Shown: one piece after another, positions 11,579-24,500 of the stretch | Numbering within the stretch: the stretch's first letter is position 1 | How the letters are laid out: every line of letters starts with the position of its first letter | Source of the DNA: Schistosoma haematobium | Taxonomy: Eukaryota; Platyhelminthes; Trematoda; Strigeidida; Schistosomatidae | Reading direction: 5' to 3' | Length of the DNA: 64,000 nt | NCBI RefSeq assembly: GCF_000699445.3 | Contig: NC_067199.1 | Span: 30,340,402-30,404,401, forward strand | Notes under the pieces: generated by a model | The model's database searches: none | What the model was told of the DNA's origin: nothing | The model's input: only the letters and a program-made list of their open reading frames with translations | Translations under genes and position numbers: made by a program

Positions 11579-13942
11579 ATCATCATCTTTCGGGCGAATG
11601 TTTAACCATTAGACCACTGTGTCGGTATCCGATGGCGTTAATGTTTAAATTCAACCAATCCACGGTAGGTTCTGGGTTGGAATCTCGCGTGGGGAAGAGT
11701 GGCGAAAGCGCACTGCTATGCTAAGACAAAACAGCCGTCCAGTGCTATCAGGTTTACTATGGTGGTCTAGCTTTAATTGACTCATGATTTTCACTTTTGA
11801 AATTACTAAAAGCTCTGGAAAACCAGTTCTGAAAATATAATAATTTTTAAAATGCGTAGCAAAATTTTTTCCAATCAAGTTATGATAGTGTTTAGCAGTT
11901 AGTATATAAAAAGGACGTTTCGTAATATTTGGGACTAGACAGCGTGATGTACTTGCGCCTGTTTTACTGGAACAAGATAGTCATTGTTTGGTTTAATAAG
12001 GATCAACTGTAGTTCATTAGCGCAACAAATGGAAGATTCAAACAACCTTTGTGAAATAAGTAAAATAAAATGCTATCAAAAGAATCCTGTCGCTTTTTTT
12101 TCTATATAAATTCCTACCATGTACGTTTAAAATATATTCTACTTATTTCTATGGTTTACAAAACTCCTTATGATAATTCCTTAATAATCAAAATTTCATA
12201 TGGTTTATGAAGTTTTTCAGCTTCAAGTATAACATAAACATTATATGTACTAGTTTAGACACAAATACTAAATAATTTACGTTTACTTTACTCAAAAATA
12301 AGATAATCAACGATCCTTTAGTTCGGTTAGAATATAGACAACTTCACTCAGAATGAACATTCAATATTTTCACGAATTTAAGGCAGTGTCAAAAACTGAC
12401 TGTCGTCCACTACCTCTCACAGTGTATATCTTAATGAATATTAGTGACAAAATCACCAATGAACTATTTAAATGTTTTCAAAGGTAATATAGATATATAT
12501 AATACAGATTCACATGTATAACATCACTTAGGTAAAACTAGTAAGGGATTTTCACATAATGAACTAACGAGTTTGAGAATAATCTATGATAATGTAACAT
12601 TTTTCTACTCGTAACTGTGATTGAATTTGAAGGTAAGTAGCATTTCAGTGTTATTTGGTTTTGTAAATTTCTGAAATGAAAATTGGTTACTATGCTTCAT
12701 GAACAAAATACAAATCACTGTTCATATAGTGATAACCTAAAAGTATTATGTAAACTAATTAGTTTTGTTTTAATTAACATATTTTAATAAAAAGGAATAG
12801 ATTTACATCAAGTTCATGCTCATGGTTTTCATACTGCCCTTATAAATTAGTGTATCCCAACAAACATTATTAATGCTTGAAAATACTTGCTGAATTTAAA
12901 CTGTTTTTTTTTTTTGAATAAATTAAATCCTAGTTAAGTCAGACGTGTTTTCTGGAAGAATACCATTCTTGGTATGAAAAATGTATACTTCATAAATATG
13001 TAAAAATATCTGGTTAGTATACATAACTACTTCGTTCAAAACTTAAGAACATGGGGTAAAGAGTGTTTTTTAAAAGGTATCAATCCCTTAGATATATTTT
13101 AATATACGTTGTACAAATAGTTTGACGAGTCCTAATTCTACTTAATTCCAATTTTTGAACATAAAATATCAATTAATACAACTACATCTACATGAATAGT
13201 ACTGTAACTTACTGAATTTACTAAGACAATAGGATAGATAAGTTGACCATAAAAATATACAGTTAATGCAAATTAATGCATTGCTTTCCAAACGATTATA
13301 ACATCTTGATGATAAAAAAGGATTACGATTGCTGGTCCAATATACATATTAGGTCTATGTTATAATGACGTATTTTAGTAATCCCGAGCATTAGAGACAA
13401 CAATTTCTGCTTATTCAGTTAGTCAGCTAAAACGTAAAACCTAGTATGTTTGTATATCGATTCAAGTTGCCATGCCTCATTAGCACAGAGAGGTGATATT
13501 GTTAGGCGGAATCCCAGAATAGTAGAGGTTGTAACAGTATCAGTGATAATAGGAAAGACTAAGCATAGAAGACACGATTCGGTAGTAAGATATCAGTTAG
13601 TAAAATAAAAAATAAAAAGATTGAAGCCAAAGAACGGATGCACTTGTGCCATTGCAAATGGTTTTGAGCCATGCCATTGGTTAAGATAACCACCTGCACT
13701 ACTGCAAACGATTTTAATCTATGTCATTCAAAGTCTTTGATCATTGGTTACTATAACTACGCTGACCCTAACCAGGTAGTCTACACCTATAAATATCTCT
13801 CAGTCCAATTTCCTATGACTTCACAGACTATTGCCGTGTACTAGGTTGGCCGTACCGAAATTTCGCCCACCATACTCTTACACCAGACAACATCGCCCGT
13901 AGAGGTATGCAGTGATTGGAAACACACCATTTGTTAGAGTAA
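11579..13942. other. Spacer of the giant inverted repeat
   Basis: This 2.36-kb sequence is present once between the arms. It contains a rearranged SINE at its left edge (11589-11835), AT-rich DNA with nothing recognisable (11840-13600) and a slightly GC-richer block (13610-13925). That block has imperfect repetition (two CACTxxTGC..AAxGxTTT units) and a TATAAATA motif near 13789. It might be an LTR remnant, but no termini could be defined. Confidence 0.6.
11589..11835 (+). mobile_element. Hammerhead SINE family B with inverted 5' segment
   Basis: From 11667 the element reads 5' to 3' from just before the B box (GGTTCTGGGTTGGAATC) to the tail. The segment before it (11589-11665) is the A-box and pre-A-box part in reverse orientation. 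About a dozen bases (the GCGCGAGACTGA linker) are missing at the junction. The hammerhead has lost its core (CTGCTATGCTAAGAC), though CCGTC|CAGTGC remains. Confidence 0.7.
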
Positions 13943-14597
13943 TTAAAGATGACAAAAATAAATTATGATAATTTTAGTAATTTAGCTGAGAGATTAAAAA
14001 TTAAAAATAAGGCAAAATTGTGCCTTTTATGATAACGTACCAATTATTTAAAAATTTTAAGAAAAATCTGTGTGCTAATTAATGGCCATTAGAATGCACA
14101 TGATCATCAGACAATAGAAATTATGTAAACTGATGTCCATTTAGACATTTTTTACCAATTATCTTTAAAATACCACCTTAAGCTAATAGATGCAATCTGT
14201 TACCATAGTTAAACCCCCCTGGAGACACAAACTAAAATAACTCTCTCATTTGTATTTTAAATAAATGACGATTTATATCTTTGATGATCATTTGATAGCG
14301 ATTACCTTTTTTGTCACTTGAAAAATAACGTGAAAGATTTGATTATAAGGACAACTACCAAAAAAAGAAGAAATTTACTCTTGAAATATCTTTTGAAATA
14401 TGTTCATTATTTTTTCCTTAGGTTATTTCCAATCATATGCCAACTACAAAAACCAATTTAAGTTAATGGGCGTATTTAAAATCTTAATTCAATAATTAAT
14501 AAGTGATATATTTCATTTCAATTTGAATTGTTGCACAGGTCTTTATGTAGTTTATTGAATAGAATAGAAATGATTGTGTTTTATATTTTGTACTAAC

Positions 14598-14714
14598 TTA
14601 CTTGTTGGCGTTTTTCAGCAAGATTTTCTCTACGGGATGGAGTTGCCGACCCCATGCCCAACCCCTCTCCTTTATCACGGCAGTAATTCCAGAAGAGCTA
14701 CAGGTGGGGGTTTC
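14598..14714 (-). mobile_element. 117-bp miniature RTE derivative, right-arm copy
   Basis: Inverted copy of 10812-10928 with the same GTACTAAC direct repeats on both sides and a few substitutions. Confidence 0.65.
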
Positions 14715-15070
14715 GTACTAACTGTTATGGGCCTATACTGTATAGTATTATAAATAAAAGTCATGGAAACGTTTAAACACTACATAGTTTTTCTATACAA
14801 AATAATATCGGTTTGAACTCAAAGTAAACAATTTGAGTTATCAAAATGAGTTGTTTTTAATTTTTTTCCTAACAAGTGAAATCATGTTTATTCTGTTTAA
14901 TCATCAATAACATAAATAAAACAAATAAATTTCAAAGAAATATAACATTAATTAGTGTTGTGGGATTTGAAATACACCCATTAATTTAAATTAGCCTGTG
15001 ATATTTCAATCTGATTGAAAACTAATCTGAGATGAAACGATGAATATGTTATGTGATATTCTAAGAGTGA

Positions 15071-15376
15071 ATGCATAATTTATAGCAGTGTAATGAATGG
15101 AGACTCAAGTGGGAAAAACGAACTTAATGCAAAATTACAGAGTTCATTGGTAAAATATGAAGATCATACGTTTAATATTTCATTTGCAAATCCTCTATAA
15201 ATTGTTTCAAGCTTCATTGTTCCTTCAATGCCATAACAACTGCTCTCTGTTCCCATTCTCTTCGATTCGATCTTCCCAACCGTCTGCTGCCAAGCATTCC
15301 ATTTCTGATTGGTGTTATATACTACTTATATTGACATAAGTAGCATACACTACATTAGTTATACTGTCAACAAAAT
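15071..15376 (+). mobile_element. Short interspersed element, family M (right arm)
   Basis: Exact or near-exact inverted copy of 10150-10455, part of the arm. Confidence 0.65.
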
Positions 15377-15459
15377 CTTTCATTTGTACAGGTTATGCAT
15401 AAAATAATTATAGGTAATTAAGCATAGGGTAGTCATGAAATCGATAAATCATTATGTAT

Positions 15460-15684
15460 TTAAAAAAACATTTTACCAAATGGACTGATCAAGCCTAACT
15501 TTTCACATTTATTATGTACAAGATGTTCACTGATTTCGAAGATGAGTTGTAAATACTCTGACTTGTGATGGGTGTGAGATTCAAAGAGATACTTTGCTTG
15601 AATTTTTAGTATTTCAGGCAGTGACTCAAATTCAAGCGTTTCATAGTATTGTTCAGATGTAGCATATTTTAATAGCATGAACAT
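15460..15684 (-). other. 74-codon open frame, right-arm copy
   Basis: Identical translation to 9841-10065. See that entry; function unknown. Confidence 0.3.
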
Positions 15685-16549
15685 ATTTTCTTGTCAACTT
15701 TAGCTGTGACTCACACTGCATTTCATATTTGAATGCCAAGCAATTTATAATTTCTTAGGTATTATGCATTATAAAGTGTAATGCTGTAAACTATTAATTT
15801 ATGGGATTATGTTTTAGCCTACTTTATTTATGTTTTCGACTAAGGTGTTCTATTTCAACTACAGCGATTGATAATTATTTGTAATTATTTGTGGTGATGT
15901 TTTCTTATATTTACATAATTTTGGCCCGTTTATTCAAGTCTAATTTTCTGTATATTGAAAAATAGGACCCATGATGGAAAACGTATTGAGGAGGAATATT
16001 TGTTTATTATTTCTTTATCTCTCTATCCTAGACTGTTAAGATTTTCCTTACTTTGTTCATTAGTGTTTACACGCCATTACTGTTCGTCGTAATTATTACA
16101 TTATAATGAAACTACTTTTGATAAAACTTATAATACAAATGCTATATCTACACTACTGATATTATTAGTATCACAATATTTTAACTGATTAAATAACTAA
16201 ATTTATCACCACTTTACAATCCTTCATAACTATTTATTTTAGACTGTGATGTTAATTTTCTGATTAAAACTCCTTACGTATTTGAACGAACTAGTGAACT
16301 GATTATAAGTATATACAAAAATCTGGGAATCAATTTGTTAGAGATACTTCCTTTGCTAAATTATCATTTCTTTAATATAACAGATAAATTCAATTGTGTT
16401 TTAAATGACTACATACTTCAATTCATTATTAAAGGCGAGTCGACTTATATAGACGTTTTTACTCATAACATTCAAAATAAGTGTTTAATTTATTCAGCAG
16501 ATCTTTGATTTTCTCTGTTTCTCGCTCTTTGTCTCTTAAGCACTATGGT

Positions 16550-16680
16550 TTTAATTTAATAGTTTAATTCATGGATCGATAGAAGCTGAACGACCATGGA
16601 AAACGTGGAAGCACTGAATGGCCGTGTCGTCCTAATATGGAACTCGTCAGCAGTGCGCACTCATGATCCCGCCTCGTGAG
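16550..16680 (-). mobile_element. Hammerhead SINE family B, right-arm copy
   Basis: Inverted copy of 8845-8975 with the same inactivating GACA and ATT changes. Confidence 0.7.
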
Positions 16681-17731
16681 ACCTATCAGTTTTAAAAGAA
16701 TCAAAGTCTTCCTTAAGAAACCATTGACAATCATCAATAGTGAGGCACAAATATGATTTTTGAATTCTTCTTTATTTTCTTCATAATTTCTTCTCAGCAT
16801 GTTCATCAATAATTAGCAAACATGATTTTATCCCTTTTGTTCCAAATCAGTTTAAATTTCTAAGAGAATAGGTGTGAGATTAAAAATTTAGAAAACAAGA
16901 TCCCGTTCTATACATTGAACAGTCTGACACTAATTTAAGTAAGTTGCAGTAACATAATTGTGATATTGTTTGGAAAATTATATTTTCAATTGATGAAGCA
17001 AAAATATATCTTCTAGGTAAGTAATATATTCGAAGAAAATATGATAATTTCGCATAATTAATTTGAATCAGAAAAATATATTCTCAAGCAAAGTATTCAA
17101 GCATATTGTTAGTTATATTTGTCTTATTCAATTCAATCACATGAATTAAGAAAAATAAATACTGTTCAGTGCTCACATTAATTGTAGTCAATATGTACTT
17201 CGATACACACTTAAGTATACTTTAGATATCTAATAGCAATTTAACTTATAAGTAGATGTATTGTCAACTAATATATAAATAACGGTTTACTATACTAGGT
17301 GGATCAATGTCAGTTTCTTAAGTCAACTGTTTGGTAAATTATATTTTTACTGTGATAAATCGCAAAGTATTATCTTAATAAAAACATCTTCCTTCCTGAT
17401 CGATTAGTTTAAAGCTTTCCCTATTTCAATAACAGTATTTTTTTATTTGAATGAAGTCTTAACATACTTTAGGTAATGAAGGCCACATTAGACATTAGAC
17501 ACTGTTACATGAAATTTATATTGACAATAATAAAAGTGTGAATAGTTCACTATCGATTTACTGTAGCTCTATAAATGAAAATAGAATTCGAACGATGTCT
17601 AGTTCAGACATCGATCAGAATACAAATTGACTAAAATAGCAATAATAGTTTCAATAATCCTTAAGTTCTTCCAAATTTCCTTAAATATGTTTTCTTTGAA
17701 AATGCTTGAATTTTCTGTGTGGATATCATAT

Positions 17732-18011
17732 TGTGGTGAACAAAGCACGGGTGGTTCACTCGAATATATTTATCACAGAATTACAGAGCATCTCAATAAA
17801 ATCTGAGAACCATATGTCCAGTCATTATTTTGCAAAATGTCCACCAATTATTTCAAAATGCCTCAGACTTCATTGTCCTTGTATTTTTATAGAAACTTCA
17901 TTCTATTCCCGCTTTTATTTTCTTGATCTTCCCCCATCTTCTGCTGCCAGACATTACATTCCTTACTCGCGTCATATACTAGTTATATCAATATAATTAG
18001 CACGCACCGTA
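17732..18011 (+). mobile_element. Short interspersed element, family M, with a matched empty site
   Basis: It interrupts the right arm only. The left arm keeps the empty site, whose complement reads TCATATGATC. In the right arm the element starts TGTGGTGAAC and ends GCACCGTA, flanked by ATAT on both sides (17728-17731 and 18012-18015), which fits a 4-bp target duplication. Ends TGTGGTG and TACGGTG (reverse complement) are weakly inverted. The internal AATCTGAGAACCATA, CTCAGACTTCATTGT and CTGCTGCCAGACATT blocks define the family. Confidence 0.75.
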
Positions 18012-18084
18012 ATATGATCTTTAACGAAAAAATGTGGTTTAAATTAAGAACTGTTAGAGAAAATTATCGGAACTTATAAATTGT

Positions 18085-18245
18085 TATACCGTTAGTTCCT
18101 GGATTCGAATTTCGCGAGGCACGATAGTGCATGCGCACTTCTGAGTAATCTCACAATAGGAAGAAATGGCTGTCGAGTGCTTCCAGGTTTTCCATGGCGG
18201 TCTAGCTTCAATTAACTCATCATTTCAACTACTGAGATCTTAATA
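18085..18245 (+). mobile_element. Hammerhead SINE family B at the outer edge of the right arm
   Basis: Partner of 7575-7720 but visibly more diverged than the arm interior. Core mutated (CTGAGTA), GAAA and GTC present. 3' tail ends near 18245. Confidence 0.7.
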
Positions 18246-18249
18246 ATTA

Positions 18250-18945
18250 ACAAAGTTTTGATTAAACACTAATCTTACCATTATTACTCTAATTAGACTA
18301 ATTTGTTCAAGGTTAGTCAAAGCTAATTACTTAGAATTGAACTGTACAAGAGAAAAAAATACATTAAAAATAACTCTTAAGCAGTTTAGACATACAAAAA
18401 TAAAATTTTTACATTACTGATAGTATCAAAAATTGAACATTTTTATATTTAGTTAAGATTTTTATATATTTTTCTGTAAAAAGACAAAACAAACTAGTTA
18501 CTCAAAGCACAATCAAGTCACAAAGCTGAACTATACTTTAAATATATTGATCATACCATTATAAGATCTACCTTTGATGAAACTAACTTAATAACTAAAA
18601 AGCAGTGGTTTTTTAAATCAAAGTTATGTACGAGGTTTTTTTCACAATAGTTATTGCTAAAAAGTTACATGGAACTTTTTATTATGTTTTGCTCTGTTAC
18701 ATATAACATCGATCAAAATGTATGATTACAAAAAACATTACAGCAATCCAATTTATTAAGTAATTACTTTTCATATGCATATGTCCCTAGAAGCCAACTA
18801 ATAAAAGCCTGTAACTGTATTTATGCCAGTCATTCCTATATATTGGTCTTTACAAATAGATGTTCATTTGTAATTACCACCGGAAATAAAAAGTGTTTTA
18901 TTCCTTAACTTACATCATATTTGTGGAAACTTTATTATATTGACA
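18250..18945. other. AT-rich DNA, no gene seen
   Basis: No exon, RNA gene or repeat recognised. Confidence 0.5.
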
Positions 18946-18955
18946 TTGCAAATGC

Positions 18956-19320
18956 AAAGGCGAAATCCGACTCACACGTCTGCATCGTGCCTCCTGGAGA
19001 GTGGGACGGACGACTCATAAACTAACATGAGTGGTAACCCGGGTGGTTGAGACCGGGCTAACCACCCACTTAACCGATACCCTCTAACAGGTTACGAACT
19101 TCACAAAGAAACACATCACAATTACTCTTGGATGGAAAAACGACAAAAATTGACAAAAATGGTGCATGTAATGTACGGGGTTGCTTCTCACGGGGCGAAC
19201 TCCAACCAGTGTCAAAAACAACTATTCTAGTCCTGGTAGTTGTGCCGTGCTTCGATGCGGCCTGTTTCTCTACAGAAGGGCCTACTAGGTTTCACCAACT
19301 TTTTTTGGCTGAAATGGGGC
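18956..19320. mobile_element. Unclassified GC-rich 365-bp insertion with 10-bp TSD
   Basis: This block is much richer in GC than its surroundings (for example AACCCGGGTGGTTGAGACCG) and is flanked by a perfect 10-bp direct repeat TTGCAAATGC (18946-18955 and 19321-19330). No terminal inverted repeat is seen. A 70-codon frame inside it (from 19128) has no motif I know. The sharp GC change and the target repeat point to a retroposed or transposed piece, perhaps a LINE 5' leader. I cannot assign a family. Confidence 0.6.
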
Positions 19321-19339
19321 TTGCAAATGCTGTGCATTA

Positions 19340-19790
19340 AACTTCTCTAAGACTCTTCCTAATAAAGTCAAATGTTTTAATCAATAGTTAAATAGGAAAT
19401 CATTTTTGTATACTCTTTTCATTATTGCAGAACAAACATTTTTTATTTCATCCATTTCTTATATAATAATTTACTAGCTTTCAAAATAAGCGGATGTATC
19501 GTCACAAATATACAATGCTTTAAATCGATTTGTTTTCAAAATTTTGCGCTATATTTGAAATTCAAACATACAAATAGTGATTTTACTCATAAATTTGTTT
19601 TATTACTTTCATTGATTGACTTATATAATTCTACACTTAACGAATATTAAAAACCCATTCATTGTGTATCAAATTCTTTGAGTAACTCAAAATAATAACA
19701 CACAGTCACCAAACCACTTTGGTTTGGCTTTGTTCTAGACTATTAAAGTTCTTTTTATTAGATCAACAAAATTAGAAATCAAGCTGCTAA

Positions 19791-19839
<49 letters not shown>

Positions 19840-21200
19840 CCTGCGATCTGATTTCTGTGGCCCGTTTTAATAACTGGAGACTGAATCATCATTATAAATT
19901 GAATGTAAGAGAAAAGGCGTCAACTGTAAAATCAAAAACTGATGGTATGGATTTATTAGAGTAGTTCCGTGAGGAAATGTGAACACGAATAACCAAGACG
20001 ACGCAATAGAAAGATTGTGATACTAGATTATGTCATACGAATAATATCACTTCATTAATTTTTGTAAATTAGAATGAGTTGCATTGAACAATAATAGTTC
20101 ACTAACTTATTGTGTGAAAACAAACTGACCATATTATACAATTGAGCATCTATAATCTACCTTAACATTTGAATACATGTCATACATGGTTAGAAAAAAT
20201 AAATTTAATAAGTCGTTCGCAGTCCAGTTAATTGGACATTTAAGTTTATGTATATCATTATTCTATTAGAAAGGAGACAATCGATACCACAACTCTCTTC
20301 AGCAAATATTACTAACAGTATGTTCTTCGTTAGTTATTCGAATGGTATGGTTACTGAGCTTCAACTGGTATTTGATTAAATATATACTCAATAATTACTC
20401 TTAAAAACAAATACTATATTTCACGTTTAGTATAATTTATATTCGGGAATAACATTTCAATAACAAATTAGAGCAGGTAATTAGACCTTTCAAGTTGTTT
20501 TCTTTCCTGAATTCAAGTCAATTATGATTCAAAGCAATTTATCATGTTTCATGCGCTGATAACATTCATCTAATTAAGTCAAAAGAAACTATAAAGTCAC
20601 TTGAATGAAGTATAGATTATTGATTGTTAAGTTTTAAGAGACTTGTAGTAAGTTTTAAAATGTTTACAAATTCTTTCGATTATTAGGTGGAAATGTCAAT
20701 TTACATTACATACCAGATTTGAGTCAAGTTTTAAAACATCTTTTGTATTTATTTGTCTTTCATGTTTATAAATGATTTTCTAAAGATTATCCTCCTACCT
20801 GAGATTTTGTTTTGAATACAAATAGTAGAGAGCAGAGCCATTATAGTAAAAGGAAACTCGTTCGTCTGACTAACTTTATTTGGGTTGAAAAACCTTATCG
20901 GAATAATTTATTTGTCATGTAAATGCTTTATAAAAAAGAATGATAATTAAGTAGTTGGATGCATTCCACCTGAAATCTAGCATTGTGATATATGCTACTC
21001 ATATCAAAGATACCATTAATATAGATATAGCTGTATGCAGTTTCCAAGATGTAGTAGATTAATCTTTTAATTAGTCCAAGAGTTTGCTGATGTCGACGAT
21101 TCACGATAAGATAAGATTGATATAAGATACAAACTCATGTAATCATGAAAATACAGTGATATTCATTAGTGTATACGCGGAAACGTTTTTGGATTGGTCA
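19340..21200. other. AT-rich DNA, no gene seen
   Basis: Contains the (TA)n tract at 19794-19833. Otherwise I see nothing. Confidence 0.5.
19794..19833. repeat. (TA)n microsatellite
   Basis: About 20 AT repeats, directly visible. Confidence 0.95.
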
Positions 21201-21204
21201 GTGT

Positions 21205-21500
21205 TGTAAACTTTTTTTGATATCTTTTTTACAGTAAACTAGTGGAATGACTCTTATGATTTGCGGAATGCTTACTAGAAGAAGATTGAAATAAAGAGAA
21301 AAGTGGGGAACGGAGAGCAACCAGAATAACAACTGAATTAGAAGAATAGTAGAGTATGTAAAGGGTAACTCAGGAAAGATGTACAAATGATATTATTAAT
21401 GCATGATTTTCATATTTTACAAAGTCACAATGTGTTTTTGCATAAAACAATCAGTTGGTTTACCGTACCTGAGTTTTCCATTATTTCGTAGTGCTCAATC
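21205..21500 (-). mobile_element. Short interspersed element, family M, degraded
   Basis: Matches the minus-orientation family blocks in order: GGAATGCTTACTAGAAGAAG, GGGGAACGGAGAGCAAC, TGCATGATTTTCATATTTTAC and TACCTGAGTTTTCCATTATT. The hairpin end is not clear. Confidence 0.45.
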
Positions 21501-21509
21501 AAAACATGT

Positions 21510-24500
21510 CAATCTTCGTACTTAGGTTTATATAAGAAGATAAATCTATCGTGTCTTATGGGGTTCAGTTTTTGCCGTCTTAAAATGTTTAATCTTTATG
21601 ATTAATAGAATTTAGTTTATTGAAAGGTAGATTGTTAGCATGTCACATGTGTTATACAAATTGTTACAATATCAATCTAAAAAAAATGAGACAAGGTTGA
21701 ACACGGTCTACTTTTTGTTTGAAAACAAACTGTGGATTCAAACTAAATTCAAAATGTGGACTTATTTATTTAGTTACATTAATTTTATTTTGATTCAGGT
21801 AGCGTAAAAGTGTGAATTGGTTGATAGTCACTCTGTACTGGTTTCTTCATGCTAGGTTCCAAAACATATATCAGTGAATTAAGCTAAGCAAGTGATATTT
21901 TTCAGCTCAATAAGTTGTCCTCCTTTCTAAAGTAATGCAAAAAGTTGATGATATGTTAAGATTTCAAAGTCTTCGGTCGGCTGATATTATCTACTTTACA
22001 GTTTGAAAAATACTGAATATGCACTCACATTTACTTCTGATGAAATGATGTTGGATATTTATTTCAACATGCTACGACAGTCGTCCTTTTCTGATGGAAA
22101 ATAACTACAGTCATAAAATATCTCTACAGATTCTAAATAGAAATTGAAAACACCTGTTAATTAGTTTTCAGAACCCGTTATTTCCCAGCAGGTAGAAACG
22201 GGATATCTATTTAACCATTATAAGTTTTTATGAATTTTAGCTTTTGTAAGTTGAATCGAAGCATTTGAAACACATAATATGTATGAATAATTGTTACTTA
22301 TATGTCCTAATGACGGCAAATTGAAAACAATATGGAATCGTTTGCTTCTATAAAAAAAATGTGAGAGCAGTTTGTTAACTAGGGAAATTTAGCATTACAT
22401 CATGAAAGAAAGATCTGTATCACAACAAATATAAACCAGCAAAAGGCATATGTTTTTGTCAATTCTTTTTAATTTGAGATATAATTTATAAACCCACAGA
22501 AGAATCTTCTTATAGAAGAAACCGTGATTAACGACTTTATTAAAATTGAAGAAGATCAAACACAATATCTTGGCTAAAAAATCTGCCAAAGTTTACTTTC
22601 AGAAACTTAAGCTATCAATTCAATATACTCAGAACTAATTAAAACACGAATGTGTCGTAGATGTTGATGAAATATTGTTTTTAAAATGCGTCATATATTG
22701 GAGATAGGCGTGACAAACGTATACTTTAAATAATTTTTGATATTATTTGCATTTATTTTGTTAGTTTTTACAGTCTGTACATTTGCCACAAAATGATTGT
22801 ACATGTTGTTTAAGTGTATGACCTTAAACACACCTTCTTCCGTCGTGTTTCACTCATAGCATCACACACGCTGTTATCTGCTAGCAAACAGAATACTATA
22901 CACACACACCCTGTTCTCTATTGCTCATGGTTGTGATAACTGGACTCTAAATTGCCTACTGTCTACATTTATAGATCGCAGCCACATTTACATTATATTC
23001 TACGTTTGGCTATATCTCTAGAAGAACAACAATCTAATTGGAATCATTAATCATCGATAATTGTGGATTCTGGTACCAAACGCAATCGAAACACACACAA
23101 GCCAGCTGAATTAAGTAACGTCCCTAATTTTTATTGTGTTTATAACGTATAACTGATATATTATAATATCACTGTTTGTACGCAATAACTTTATTACTAT
23201 TTTTGAGTTCATATTTAGTTTGGTCCACCACAATATAACAAATATATTGTTTACAACAAAAAATGGATGATTTAAAAAATGTTCACTTCCATTAATGCTT
23301 ACTAGTCCTTAAAAGCTTCTCTTAAGCATCGTATCTATCAATGAAATTTTATTGTCACTCCACTTGTAATTGTAATAAACAAGCAATTTGAAAGATTAAC
23401 TATCGTGGTTAGTCCACAAATGACCTAAAATTGGGCAATGATGTACAGTGTTACTTATAACCTGGTTACCATCACACCAACAACTTTTTTTTAGAAATTT
23501 ATTCAAGACAAAAGAAAATTCTATAAAGGTTTTGTCCTTAAATAATGATTTTAATAATTAGATTGTTACATAAAAACTTTGTTTAAATTAACACAGAATA
23601 TTTAAATGTTTGACAGTATACTTTCATTGAAGTGTTGCGCAGTAACGTATCTCATCCATTTGATTATGAATAAAGTAGGAATAATGAAATGATGTTTATT
23701 CATTGCTTTTTATAACTTGAGGTAATTAATTTACATATTAGAAAACGAATGAAAAACTCAATTAATCGCTTAACAATAAAATTGGCAATTATACAGGAAT
23801 TTACATTTTAATAATGACATCAAAGATTTAATGAATAAAAAGCTGAAAAACGAGAATAATACTTTCTCATGGAAAGAATATTTATTTTAACAACTGAACA
23901 GTATTGATTACCCGTTGAATTTACAACGTGGAAGACTGTAAAATGATAAACTGACATTATGTTACTAAAATCAATTTTCTAGTTGTTCAACATCATTTTC
24001 AGTATAGAACAAAGTAAAATGCATTCGAATAATAGACATAACATATTTGTTTTTGAAAGGAATTTTACCATATCTTTTGCTTGAATGTTTTATTTTGGAT
24101 TAAAAATAAATAATTTTAAATTGGATCTTTCGTAGAAACGAACATTTCAAGAAGATATCTGAATGAATAATGTGTTTGAAAGAAAATTGTGAAGGAATAT
24201 GTTTTCAGGAGATAGAAGCAAATATTTTTTCATATAAAAATGATTCCGCTCTGTGTCACATTGTTACACACTTTTATTGTTCATTCGAATTACAAATGAT
24301 TTTACGACAATACAACAAAAGAGATTGAAATGTTGAACAGTCTATCTTTGGAAAAAATAACATTTCAAATAACTGATGTCATCACCGCGCCAGTTATATA
24401 TATATATATATATGTACCATGATTTGTTCAAAGATTGATCGTATCCATAGATGTCAACATAGTTATGACGTTATATACCTAACACGTTCCACAGGATAAG

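Larger units (their letters stand above)
13943..18245. repeat. Right arm of the giant inverted repeat
   Basis: Reverse complement of 7570-11578. It is longer because an extra 280-bp element (17732-18011) was inserted after the duplication. Small differences from the left arm are visible, for example at the mini RTE (AATTCCAG versus AATCCTAG-like) and near 14461-14474. Confidence 0.95.

Noticed and set aside
17706..17996. 96-codon plus-strand frame
   Set aside because: It lies within the family M element. The other copies do not keep this frame, so it is not coding.
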